A stretch of 64,000 nt of DNA from Pseudomonas sp. CROZ-RG-20F-R04-15. GTDB lineage: Bacteria > Pseudomonadota > Gammaproteobacteria > Pseudomonadales > Pseudomonadaceae. Positions 46,591 to 54,852 of this stretch are shown piece after piece. The notes beneath the pieces were generated by a model. It had not been told where the DNA came from and did no database searches. It was given only the letters and a program-made list of their open reading frames with translations. The stretch lies in NCBI RefSeq assembly GCF_022662375.1, contig NZ_JAKNQL010000007.1:210016-274015 (forward strand), given 5' to 3'. Both the position numbers and the translations under genes were made by a program. Within the stretch, counting starts at the first letter, position 1; every line of letters starts with the position of its first letter.

Positions 46591-46695
46591 TCAACTGGCC
46601 AACTCGGTCAAACGCCTCCGCGCCCACTCCTCGATCAACCGCGCCGGCGTGCCATCCCCATGCTTAGCGACCCATCGGCGCAGTGCGACGTTTAG
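46591..46695 (-). pseudogene. Short C-terminal gene remnant
   Basis: A leftward open frame ending at TGA 46591-46593 encodes LRRWVAKHGDGTPARLIEEW followed by ARRRLTELAS. This is a well-composed helix and protein end, but there is no start codon, ribosome-binding site or upstream body. I take it for the tail of a deleted gene of unknown family. Confidence 0.35.
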
Positions 46696-46739
46696 CTAAA
46701 TCTTCTCACCACAAGGTACCTTGCAAACCTGTTACCCAA

Positions 46740-47711
46740 TCACCCCCGAGCCCGAAACTCTGCCGGACTCACCCCAAAAGCCCCCTGAAAATACTGACAA
46801 AACCGCCCCACATTGCTAAACCCGAACCGCAACGCCACCTCCGTCACCGACCCCGAACCACGCTGTTTCAACACCTCATAAGCCCGCTCCAGCCGCACCT
46901 GCCGCTGATACGCCACAATCGACATCCCGACAAACCGCCGAAACCCTTCCTGCAACGCGCGCTGACTGACATGGCTCAACCGCGCCAGATCCACACCACT
47001 CACCAACTGCTCCGGATGCGCCTGAATAAACTCCACCGCCAGCTTCACATGCCGTGGTGCAACCATCGGCGCCGGCCGCTGCAACGCCTCGGAAAAATTA
47101 TGCGGCCACGCCTCCAGCACCGCATCAATCAACATCTCGCGCAACCGCGACGGCATCAACGTCCCGCTGCTGAGCAGCAGATCAAACTCCGCCCCCGTCG
47201 CCAGATCAATCAACGCCCGAATCCCCTGAAACGCTGCAGTGTTCAGGTCCACGCTGGGTGCAAAAACGATCTTCTGCAGAATCGGCTTATCCAACAGCAT
47301 CGACAACCGCTCGGTGAGTTGATGACGATTGATCGACATGCCGTGATGCGCATGATCATCAACAAAGCGCATCGAACGAATATCGGCCTTATCAACCGCC
47401 AGGCCCACATGCGTCACACCGATGGACTCGGTCGCGTGATTGAAAACAATCTTGCCCGCCGTGGGGATCACAAACGTGATCTCATCCTGCGGATCGGGAA
47501 ACGAAACGCTGAAATCGCCGTGGTAATGCATGCGCCGGAAACTGACGCCATCGTGCCGCCCATAAACGCCGCCGATAATGATGTTCGACGGCAGCGGCGG
47601 AGAGTCGGAATATCGGTTGCCGAAGAATCGGGAGAACAACGCGCCGAAGTCATCGGAACGGAGATTGTCGGAGCGCAGGATGATTTGCTGGCGAACGGGA
47701 GTCGGAAACAC
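46740..47711 (-). CDS. AraC-family transcriptional regulator
   Basis: The 323-residue protein has a beta-rich N-terminal domain with His pairs (SFRRMHYHGDFSVSF) and a C-terminal AraC HTH domain (about 215-320; LARLSHVSQRALQEGFRRF, then VTEVALRFGFSNVGRFCQYF). It resembles aromatic-degradation activators such as AndR/CbdS. The GTG start at 47711 is uncertain: the same frame stays open and protein-like for about 50 codons upstream with no canonical start codon. The 266 nt up to the 2OG-oxygenase gene hold no other gene. Confidence 0.85.
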   Translation of the reverse strand: MFPTPVRQQIILRSDNLRSDDFGALFSRFFGNRYSDSPPLPSNIIIGGVYGRHDGVSFRRMHYHGDFSVSFPDPQDEITFVIPTAGKIVFNHATESIGVTHVGLAVDKADIRSMRFVDDHAHHGMSINRHQLTERLSMLLDKPILQKIVFAPSVDLNTAAFQGIRALIDLATGAEFDLLLSSGTLMPSRLREMLIDAVLEAWPHNFSEALQRPAPMVAPRHVKLAVEFIQAHPEQLVSGVDLARLSHVSQRALQEGFRRFVGMSIVAYQRQVRLERAYEVLKQRGSGSVTEVALRFGFSNVGRFCQYFQGAFGVSPAEFRARG

Positions 47712-47977
47712 CTTGGCGGCACCTTCGGTTGGGGGCTCTAGGACTGGGGTGTAGGGCAGGGCGCCGAGGAGATTAGCAGAGGCAATATGACGCGTTTGTG
47801 ACAGCCAGAAACATGCCGTTACAGCGCCGCGCCACGTTTACGCAACGGACACTCGGCAGGCCATGGTCGACATGGCAACCTGCTCGCATCCGTACTCAGC
47901 AAAAAACCAAGGCATCGCGCCGAGCGCCCAGCCTTGTTTACCGAGACCTGAAAGCATTCAAGTAAATTGGAGCGGCA

Positions 47978-48781
47978 ATGCAAGCCAACACACAAACACT
48001 CCCCATCACCCTGACCCCGGAACTCGACTTCGACCAAACCGCCGCCAGCGCTTTCGGCGAATCGCTGACCCACGAATACACCCAAGCCACGCCATTCCCG
48101 CACATCGTCATCGACAACTTCCTGCAAGCCGACGTCATCGCCAGCATCCGCGAACACTTCCCGGTCGAACCGACCCAAAACGAACAGACCTACGAGCGCG
48201 GCTACAAAGGCCAACTCAAACGCCAGATCAGCCCCAACGCCTGCAGCCCCTACCTGAAGAACGTCTTCAACACCTTCAACTCCGCACCCATGCTGGAGTT
48301 CCTCGAAAAACTCACCGGCATTCAAGGGCTGATTCCTGATCCTTATTTCGCCGGCGGCGGATTACACGAAACCAAAACCGGCGGCTTCCTCGGCGTGCAC
48401 TCTGATTTTCGGCTGAACAAGAAGCTCAACGTTGAGCGGCGGTTGAACGTGATTATTTACCTCACCGAGGATTGGCAAGAGGCGTATGGCGGCAACCTGG
48501 AGCTTTGGGATGTGGGGATGAAAAAGTGCCTGAAGAAGGTGCTGCCGGTTTATAACCGGTGTGTGATTTTCAATACGGATAAGGACAGCAATCACGGGCA
48601 TCCGGAGCCGTTGACTACGCCGGAACACATCACTCGGCGGTCGATTGCGCTTTATTACTACACGGCGAGTGGGGTGGGTGGGGAGCCGGGGCAGAGGAAT
48701 AAAACGCACTATAAGCCGCGGCCGAAGGATCGGTGGAGTTTGATGTACTACGTGAATAAATTGTTTAAGAAGAAAGGTTGA
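47978..48781 (+). CDS. 2-oxoglutarate/Fe(II)-dependent oxygenase
   Basis: The 267-residue protein has a double-stranded beta-helix oxygenase core with the iron triad visible as H141 and D143 (GVHSDFRLN) and a distal His (SNHGHPEPL, H206 or H208), and R220/R221 for 2-oxoglutarate (HITRRSIALYYYT). This resembles prolyl-4-hydroxylase-like proteins often encoded with glycan or capsule genes. A basic tail (KLFKKKG) closes the protein. The substrate is unknown. TTGGAGCGGCA precedes the ATG. Confidence 0.9.
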   Translation: MQANTQTLPITLTPELDFDQTAASAFGESLTHEYTQATPFPHIVIDNFLQADVIASIREHFPVEPTQNEQTYERGYKGQLKRQISPNACSPYLKNVFNTFNSAPMLEFLEKLTGIQGLIPDPYFAGGGLHETKTGGFLGVHSDFRLNKKLNVERRLNVIIYLTEDWQEAYGGNLELWDVGMKKCLKKVLPVYNRCVIFNTDKDSNHGHPEPLTTPEHITRRSIALYYYTASGVGGEPGQRNKTHYKPRPKDRWSLMYYVNKLFKKKG

Positions 48782-48984
48782 AGGCGGAATGTTCAGGGAC
48801 GCGCCATATTTTTTTGTTGAGTGATGAGTAGCTCTTGCGAAGTCTGCTTTCGGCGCAACCAACCGACCACAAGCGATTGTTTTCGATTCCAAGTAGCCGT
48901 TCGACCTATGTAAGAGTGAACTGGTAAAGTTGAATCTGCCCAGTGATGGTAATAGGTCGACTGGATTGTTTTTGGAGCTTGATG

Positions 48985-49422
48985 ATGGGTTTCTCCTCAA
49001 CGTTGTGGGAATGGTACGGCCAAGATGAATACAAACGTGTTCTTGCAGTGTGCGAGGCAATCCCGGCTCTTGAGTTCCTCGCACTGACATCGGATATGCA
49101 GCAGAAAACCATCCCGGATTGCCCTGCATGTGAAACCTGGTCACAGATGATCCTTCCGTTGAACGAGGTTCTTACAGTCTGTGGCAGCGCGTTACCAGCG
49201 CAGATCAATACACGGCTGCGAGACCTTTGGGAGCGATGCAATAGCCTTACTGAGGCTGCATTCTACTGTCATGATCGACTGATATTTGATCATGACGAGT
49301 GGCGGCCAATAAGGACTGCGTCCGCAGATGTGCTCGATCTAATGGAGCTAATGGACATCAATCCATTCCTGGATGATTTGCTACTGGATTGTGAAAACCT
49401 TGCTCGCGGAATAAAACGTTGA
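48985..49422 (+). CDS. Orphan hypothetical protein in a lower-GC island
   Basis: The 145-residue acidic, Cys- and Trp-rich protein (MGFSSTLWEWYGQDEYKRVL, then CPACETWSQMILPLNEVL) has no recognised domain. GGAG lies 7 nt before ATG 48985. Codon usage and GC content are visibly lower than the flanking genes, and it directly precedes a toxin tail and immunity gene, so it may belong to the same polymorphic-toxin region, for example as an orphan immunity gene. Confidence 0.6.
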   Translation: MGFSSTLWEWYGQDEYKRVLAVCEAIPALEFLALTSDMQQKTIPDCPACETWSQMILPLNEVLTVCGSALPAQINTRLRDLWERCNSLTEAAFYCHDRLIFDHDEWRPIRTASADVLDLMELMDINPFLDDLLLDCENLARGIKR

Positions 49423-49539
49423 GCATTTTTGCAATCAAGTGGCGATATGGCGTGCATATCGATGCGCCCTGGCAACTGCCTGCTTCTGGCCGATTGCTGC
49501 CCTTGAATGCAATCAGAGGCAGCCTTTCCCATCTGAGTT

Positions 49540-49833
49540 GTGACGTCTCGCAAGCTCGGTGTTGTTGTGACGGCTGCTCTGGCGACATATCAGATATTGA
49601 ATGCTGAAAACAAACCTATGGAAGCTGCGCGCCAAGGAATCATTGTCGGTGCTGGGGCATTTGGTGGGATTCTTGCGGAGTTGGGCGTCAGCGCATTTTG
49701 TGGACCTGGTGCTCCCATTTGTGCAATCGCAGTGGTCTTGGTTGGAACAATCGCAGGCGGTGTTGCGGGCGAAGCTGTTGCGAGTTCATTGGATGAAGAG
49801 CTTGAGGAGTTCACGCATTGGAACATCTTCTGA
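49540..49833 (+). pseudogene. 5'-truncated polymorphic-toxin C-terminal domain
   Basis: The 97-codon frame encodes two long glycine-rich hydrophobic segments (QGIIVGAGAFGGILAELGVS, then PICAIAVVLVGTIAGGVAGE) and ends DEELEEFTHWNIF. This glycine-zipper, pore-forming type of domain is known at the C-terminus of large secreted toxins (T6SS/Rhs-like). A stop codon lies just upstream, and the expected delivery and PAAR domains are absent. The frame breaks about 50 nt after a copy of the dispersed GGCC palindrome (49478-49505). It overlaps the downstream immunity gene by 16 nt. It is probably a remnant, although a GTG at 49540 could allow expression. Confidence 0.55.
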
Positions 49834-50174
49834 CTGAGCCACAACTGACCAAGGTCAGAGCGGCACTCTCCGAGCCATTCAACGACTTTCCTGTCGAATA
49901 TGACTATCTGGTGAGGAAGTTCAGAGGCGTCGACCCTGACGTTCTTTACGAAATCCTCTATTCAGAGGTCGCTCCGGTGTGTTTCACCAATCTTGTGGCC
50001 GCTGTACCTCCTGTGTGGACAGGCTTCGACCCCGAAACTCTCAGAGAGTCGATTGAGGAAAGGTTGGCTGCGAGAGAGCGTAATTGGTTTCGTCGGCAGT
50101 TCGACAAGGTGCTGGTGCGTTGGTTGAAATACAACTACGCCTACATCTGGAAGGAGATCGCCAGTAGGCTGTAG
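49818..50174 (+). CDS. DUF7079-like immunity protein
   Basis: The 118-residue helical protein starts at TTG 49818 (GAGGAG site upstream) within the end of the toxin frame. Its opening MEHLLTEPQLTKVRAALSEP, VAPVCFTNLVAAVPPVWTGF in the middle and the basic tail match the family of small proteins that accompany glycine-zipper toxins in proteobacteria. It most likely protects against the cognate toxin. With the toxin truncated, it is now an orphan or may protect against kin toxins. Confidence 0.7.
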   Translation: MEHLLTEPQLTKVRAALSEPFNDFPVEYDYLVRKFRGVDPDVLYEILYSEVAPVCFTNLVAAVPPVWTGFDPETLRESIEERLAARERNWFRRQFDKVLVRWLKYNYAYIWKEIASRL

Positions 50175-50273
50175 CTTGCAGAACAAGGTGGGTTCACAAA
50201 GGCAATAACTCGATGCCAAACATAGTTAAGAAATGGTCCTGTTCAGTATTTCATCTGTGTCTATTTTTTGGTG

Positions 50274-50591
50274 TTATCGCTTTGCGCACATTTCGATATC
50301 GGCTTGGTTGGTTATCTCTGAGTCGATACCTAATCTGTATTTACAATAATCGATGATGTCTTGTCGCTGCTCGCTCGTGAGTTTTTCTATACGTCGATAA
50401 TTTCCGTCATTCGCATGAATGTTGAAAAACTGCATTCGAAAGGTCGGATGCTTTTTGATGAAATATATTCGAGTGATTTCGCTGTCTGAAACTTCGTTAT
50501 AGAAGCCTGTATTCAGAATAAGCAAAAGTGAAATTAGAGAAGCGAACATCAAATATCTCATACCGGCCTTGGCTTGAGTGGTGGTAATCAT
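50274..50591 (-). CDS. Small membrane-anchored hypothetical protein, AT-rich
   Basis: About 105 residues with an N-terminal membrane helix (MRYLMFASLISLLLILNTGF) and a periplasmic-type polar domain with two Cys. Start ATG 50591 or, with a better AAGG site, ATG 50561. The frame to 50645 is excluded because its first codons lie in the terminator hairpin at 50619-50650. Low GC and no family match indicate recent acquisition. Confidence 0.55.
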   Translation of the reverse strand: MITTTQAKAGMRYLMFASLISLLLILNTGFYNEVSDSEITRIYFIKKHPTFRMQFFNIHANDGNYRRIEKLTSEQRQDIIDYCKYRLGIDSEITNQADIEMCAKR

Positions 50592-50618
50592 TCTGTCTTC
50601 GTGCGTATGTTTGATCAA

Positions 50619-50650
50619 CCTCCATGACGGCATCCCAACCGTCATGGAGG
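50619..50650 (-). terminator. Hairpin downstream of DUF6124 copy C
   Basis: CCTCCATGACGG and CCGTCATGGAGG form a perfect 12-bp stem with an 8-nt loop. It lies 9-40 nt after the leftward DUF6124 stop; on the other side TTTT follows, so it may terminate rightward transcription. Confidence 0.7.
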
Positions 50651-50658
50651 GATTTTCG

Positions 50659-51021
50659 TTACTCCACCGGCACCACGTTATCCAACGCCCGATTCACCGC
50701 CAACTCCCAAAGCATTACCACCTGCGCAATGCCTTGCAGTGTCTTGCGTGCCGGTCCCTGCACCAGCCCGATCACATCCCCAAGCATCACCGATGCCGAG
50801 CCGAGTGATTCACTGGCATTTACCAGCAATTCCTCAGTCTTGGTGTTCGGGTTGGCGATGAACATCTTGTTGGTTTGGTACGGGGTGAGCATGATTTCCG
50901 GGGCAGGGCCGAGATAGTGGGAGAGGGCGCGGTCGACGGCTTCGTTGAATTTCTTGGCGTCTGGGGATTCGTCGCCCGATATTGGATCGGCTTCTGGCGG
51001 ATTCGGTGTGATTTTGAACAT
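50659..51021 (-). CDS. DUF6124-family protein, copy C
   Basis: The 120-residue protein shares with copies A and B the opening MFKITPNPPEADP and the layout of a variable centre followed by ELLVNASESLGSASVMLGDV and a helical GIAQVVMLWELAVNRAL end. It is more diverged than A is from B, so the triplication is not all recent. GGGAG precedes the start at about 10 nt, next to the outer stem of the leader. No catalytic or membrane features; function unknown. Confidence 0.88.
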   Translation of the reverse strand: MFKITPNPPEADPISGDESPDAKKFNEAVDRALSHYLGPAPEIMLTPYQTNKMFIANPNTKTEELLVNASESLGSASVMLGDVIGLVQGPARKTLQGIAQVVMLWELAVNRALDNVVPVE

Positions 51022-51365
51022 GATGTAACTCCCTTGTGTCGCTTAAAAGGAGCCATCACCCACTCGCTACCAAACGATGGGTGGCGGCCATGCACAGGTT
51101 GGTAGACCGGGACACAAGGAAAACCGGCGCGCTCGAAAGCGCCCTGCGCATGACCACCATAAAAGCCAGGCGAAGACTTTCGCCAATAGTGAAATTGCGC
51201 ACCTTGTATACACGGGCTACCAAACCCGATCACTGCTATTCAGTGACCGACCCACGATAGAACCCGCCCACCCGGCGCACAAGCCGGCGGATTCTGGCGT
51301 AGTCGTAGGCAACGGCGCAAGGCGTTGTAGCCTGTCGGACGTATCTCGGAACGTTTTTAAACCGG
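51022..51365 (-). promoter_or_regulatory. Structured leader of DUF6124 copy C
   Basis: The outer stem CCTTGTGTC (51032-51040) pairs with GACACAAGG (51111-51119). The inner stem is CTACCAA (51067-51073) with TTGGTAG (51099-51105). A GC hairpin GCGCTCGAAAGCGC lies at 51129-51142. The hairpin CGGG/CCCG (51213-51228) has CTACCAAA in its loop, and TCACTG-CTATT-CAGTGA lies at 51230-51246. The near-invariant block is at 51277-51332. The order of elements is identical to copies A and B although most of the intervening sequence differs. Confidence 0.75.
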
Positions 51366-51373
51366 TCGTTGAA

Positions 51374-51398
51374 ATGCCAGGCGTGTGAGGCCTGGCAT
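51374..51398 (-). terminator. Hairpin after the fimbrial usher gene
   Basis: ATGCCAGGC and GCCTGGCAT form a perfect 9-bp stem with a 7-nt loop, 43 nt past the usher stop in the leftward direction. Confidence 0.55.
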
Positions 51399-51440
51399 CC
51401 TTAAACAGCGTCGATCATCAACGCGCGTCAACCCTCGGTT

Positions 51441-53945
51441 TTACTTACACACGGCATCCGCCACGCGATAACCATCCACCAGCGGTGCTTTGCTCACGTC
51501 CAGTTCGATGCGGCAGCTTTGTTCGGCCTTTTCGCCCCATTTCATTTGGTAGACCTTGCCTTCACCCACCGACAGCAACACTTGACCGGCCTGGCCGACG
51601 ACGCCGGCGCTGGCGCCTTTTTCGTTGGTGATGGGGGTGCCGAACGGCGGTTGTTTGCCGTTCTTGAGGCGTACGTTGAGCAGGGCTTTTTCCGAGCGGC
51701 TGGCGGCGAAGCTGGCTTTGACCACGGCGCCGCGACGGGGCACGACGTTGGTCACGCCTTCTTCGATGTCGATGTTGTTGTCCAGCTCGCCGGTGTCGAG
51801 TGCCACGCGGTTTTTGCGGTACGGCGTGACGTACGGCACGAGGGCGTAACCCTTGGCGTTGGTCAGGGTGCCGGGGGCGTTGAGGACGCCGACATCCGGG
51901 GTGTCTTTGACTTCGACCAGGGCCACGGTTTCGCCGAGGGTCTGGCCGAATTCGAGGCCGTCGCTGTGACCGAGCACTGAGCCGGCGGCGCTCACCGAGG
52001 TCTGGCGGTAGCCGCTGCCGACGCTTACGCCCGCGCCGAGTTGGGCGAACGGTGCGCGGTAGCCGATCAGGGCGGAGCCGTTGTTGCCGCCATTGTCGGA
52101 GCGGTTGGCGTTGACGTTGTAGTTGAGGTTGCCGTCGCGCCCGCTCAGGCCAGCACGCTGGTCGAGGCTGCCGTCGTTGTTGCGCGTGACGGTGTAGGTG
52201 CCGGTGCTGCGCGTCTGGCCGATGGGCATCGAAACGGTGAACACCACTTGATTGTTCTGGCCGAAGTTGTCGGTCAGGGTCTTGCTCGCGTAGATGCCGT
52301 AGGTCACGCCCTTGTGTTGGGTGTTGAAGCCCAATTGCATCTGTTTGTCTTCGCGCGAGCTGCCCCAATAGTTCTGCTTGCTCATGTTCAGGTAGAACGA
52401 GCCGTAGCTGTCGAGCGCCTGGTTGATGCTGGCTTCGACTTTGCTGCGCTTGGAGAAGGTGTTGAATTCGTTCGGTTCCTGCAGGCTCACCGCTTCATCA
52501 AAGTCGCGATAGCCTTCGGTGGAATAGCGATAGCCGGCGAAGCGTACCGAGGTGCCAGTCTCGAAGGCCTTGCCGTAACGCACGCCAAAGCTCTGGCCTT
52601 TCTGTTTGCCGGCCGCGACGCCGGAGCCGCTTGGAACGTCGGTCTGGGCCTGGGTCACGTCCAGCGACACGGCGCCCAGACTGCCGAGGCTTTTGCCCAC
52701 GCCGATGACGCCGGCGCGATAGAAGTCAGCGCCCAACAGGCCGCCATACAACGTCAGGTCGAACGGCAAACCGTACGCCAGCGACGCTTGGGCGAAGGCC
52801 GGACGCTGGCCGCCGTCGACGGCGTTGTACTCACCGGCGGTGGCGCTGTAACGCCAGGTGTTTTCCCGCAGCATGTTGGCCAGCGTGGCGTACGGCTGGG
52901 TGAAGCGCCGTTCGCGGCCGTCGGCTTCGGTGATGATGACTTCCAGGTCGCCGCTGCCCGACGCGGCGTTGAGGTCGTCGATTTCGAACGCTCCCGGCGC
53001 CACGTACGTGGTGTACAGCGAGTAGCCGTTCTGGCGCACTTCGACTTTGGCCTGGGTTTCGGCGATGCCGCGAATGATCGGCGCATAACCCTGCATCGAG
53101 TCCGGCAGCATGCCCATGTCGGACGCCACTTGGGCGCCGCGAAACGGAATGCTGTCGAACACATCGCCCGGGGTGAAGCTTTCGCCGAGGGTCAGGGTGC
53201 CTTTGATTGCAGTCAAATCGCGCTGCGCGTAGGTGTTGCTGCGCTGCCAGTCCTGCTGGCCGTCTTCATCCTGACGGAACGAGGAGCTGGAGCGAAAACG
53301 CCAGTCGCCGAGGTTGAATCCGCCGTTGGCGTAGAGGTTGTATTGCGTGCCGTTGCCACGGGCGTCGGACTGGGTGTTGGCCGCCGAGAACTGATAGTTG
53401 AGCATCGCCGCGTTGATCCCGCGATCCCATTCTTCGGGGGCAACATAACCGGCGGCATCGCGGCGCAGAGCGATCTGCGGCACGCTGATGTCGAGGGCCA
53501 GACGCCCGGCGTCGAAGCTCACCGAAGCGCCTTCGATCAGTTCGGCAAGGTCGATGCACGCGGGGAATGTTTCGCCCGGGGGCAGGAATGCATCGACCTT
53601 GACCCCCAGTTCCTTGAGAAATGCTTCGGACAGACAGGCGCGTACCTCAGCGCTTTTCGCGTCCTTGGCGAAGGTCATGTCGCGGCGGTCGAAGAAGCTC
53701 TGATTCAGACGGATTACCACCGGATAGGTGCCGGGGCCGATGCTGCCGCTGTTGGCGATGGCGTCCAGATCGAGGTTGGGCCCGGCGCTGGCGCCACCGA
53801 AGGGCTGCATGAAGCTGGCATCAAATTTCGCCGGTTCATCTGCGCTCGCCGAGCTGCCCATCAGCGCCGCGAGGATGGCGACCGACAGATGCAATGGAAC
53901 AAAAGGCGCAGACTGACGATGACGGTTCAGGGCTTCGATTCGCAT
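51441..53945 (-). CDS. Outer-membrane fimbrial usher (FimD/PapC family)
   Basis: The 834-residue protein starts at ATG 53945 with a signal peptide. It has the N-terminal chaperone-binding domain (FDASFMQPFGG), a 24-strand barrel with plug domain, and C-terminal domains with the conserved Cys pair near the end (EQSCRIELDVSK, VADAVCK). It threads and assembles pilus subunits through the outer membrane. It is the last gene of the operon after the chaperone. The very long antisense ORF (943 codons) over it is a GC shadow. Confidence 0.94.
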   Translation of the reverse strand: MRIEALNRHRQSAPFVPLHLSVAILAALMGSSASADEPAKFDASFMQPFGGASAGPNLDLDAIANSGSIGPGTYPVVIRLNQSFFDRRDMTFAKDAKSAEVRACLSEAFLKELGVKVDAFLPPGETFPACIDLAELIEGASVSFDAGRLALDISVPQIALRRDAAGYVAPEEWDRGINAAMLNYQFSAANTQSDARGNGTQYNLYANGGFNLGDWRFRSSSSFRQDEDGQQDWQRSNTYAQRDLTAIKGTLTLGESFTPGDVFDSIPFRGAQVASDMGMLPDSMQGYAPIIRGIAETQAKVEVRQNGYSLYTTYVAPGAFEIDDLNAASGSGDLEVIITEADGRERRFTQPYATLANMLRENTWRYSATAGEYNAVDGGQRPAFAQASLAYGLPFDLTLYGGLLGADFYRAGVIGVGKSLGSLGAVSLDVTQAQTDVPSGSGVAAGKQKGQSFGVRYGKAFETGTSVRFAGYRYSTEGYRDFDEAVSLQEPNEFNTFSKRSKVEASINQALDSYGSFYLNMSKQNYWGSSREDKQMQLGFNTQHKGVTYGIYASKTLTDNFGQNNQVVFTVSMPIGQTRSTGTYTVTRNNDGSLDQRAGLSGRDGNLNYNVNANRSDNGGNNGSALIGYRAPFAQLGAGVSVGSGYRQTSVSAAGSVLGHSDGLEFGQTLGETVALVEVKDTPDVGVLNAPGTLTNAKGYALVPYVTPYRKNRVALDTGELDNNIDIEEGVTNVVPRRGAVVKASFAASRSEKALLNVRLKNGKQPPFGTPITNEKGASAGVVGQAGQVLLSVGEGKVYQMKWGEKAEQSCRIELDVSKAPLVDGYRVADAVCK

Positions 53946-54020
53946 GACAATACTCAACACTCGGCCGCCACGCGGCATCGGCAGCGTGCAGGCAGGTTCG
54001 CAAGGAAAGGGGTGACGGTG

Positions 54021-54770
54021 TTACGGGGCGCTGCTCAGCTCGACTTTTTTCGGCTCGCTGTAACCGCCGTAGTCGTTGATCGCGGAGAACACCACCGCCC
54101 CGCTGCGGCCGCTGAAACCTGGCAGTGCGTAACGCTGGCTGCTCATCGGCGCGACCATTTTCGGTTCGTTGACTTCAACGATTTGCGCACCGGCCTCGAC
54201 TTTCACGCCGATAAAGGACACGTGAAACGCTGTCGGGTTGTTGACCACCAGCACCGGTTTGCCTTGTTCCTGTTGCAGGCTCCAGCGCAGTTGAGGTGGC
54301 GCATCCATCGCGCTGCCCTTCAGGGTGGGCGGGCGATAGAAGACTTTGATCCGCGTGCGCATGGCGATTTTCAGGGTGTTGGCGTCAGCCTTGCCGGCCA
54401 GCGGAATTTCCTGGGCGTTGAAGTAGAAGACCGATTCGCGGTCTTGCGGCAGATCGCCGGGGACTTTCTGGATGCGCACCATTTGCTCTTTGCGCGGATC
54501 GAGGCGAAACAGCGGCGGGGTGGCCACGAACGGGGTCGCAGAGGTGTTGTCGTCGGCCTCGGTGTTGATCCAGGCTTGCACCGCGTAGGGCTCGGCCGTG
54601 GTATTGCTGACCGTGATCGAGGCATCGCGTTTGTTGCCGTCGTACACGATGCGCGTGCCGCCGAGCATCACACCGGCCTGGCTGAAACTGCTGAGCAACG
54701 TTGCACTCAGCAACACGGCCAACACCGATGCGGTTTTGAAGGGGGTTTTTGCTGGTTTCATTGCGTTCAT
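54021..54770 (-). CDS. Periplasmic pilus chaperone (PapD-like)
   Basis: The 249-residue protein has a signal peptide (about 1-31) and two immunoglobulin-like domains. The G1/F1 region VQAWINTEADD, RIQKVPGDLPQDRESVFYFN and the conserved RTRIKVFYRP are hallmarks of PapD-family chaperones. It escorts the pilins to the usher. The subunit gene ends 83 nt upstream, with a strong hairpin in between. Confidence 0.93.
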   Translation of the reverse strand: MNAMKPAKTPFKTASVLAVLLSATLLSSFSQAGVMLGGTRIVYDGNKRDASITVSNTTAEPYAVQAWINTEADDNTSATPFVATPPLFRLDPRKEQMVRIQKVPGDLPQDRESVFYFNAQEIPLAGKADANTLKIAMRTRIKVFYRPPTLKGSAMDAPPQLRWSLQQEQGKPVLVVNNPTAFHVSFIGVKVEAGAQIVEVNEPKMVAPMSSQRYALPGFSGRSGAVVFSAINDYGGYSEPKKVELSSAP

Positions 54771-54812
54771 CCTCTTGTCGGCACGGCCACAAAAACCGTG
54801 GCAAAGGGAAGG

Positions 54813-54843
54813 GCCTCCGGCGGCGCCAATCGCCGCCGGAGGC
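54813..54843 (-). promoter_or_regulatory. Intercistronic hairpin between pilin and chaperone genes
   Basis: GCCTCCGGCGGC pairs with GCCGCCGGAGGC (12 bp, 7-nt loop) just after the major pilin stop codon. This placement is typical of partial terminators or mRNA-stabilising stems that make the pilin far more abundant than the chaperone and usher. Confidence 0.65.
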
Positions 54844-54852
54844 TGACCGGAC

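Noticed and set aside
47819..48325. 168-codon leftward ORF
   Set aside because: Shadow of the oxygenase N-terminus and its upstream region.
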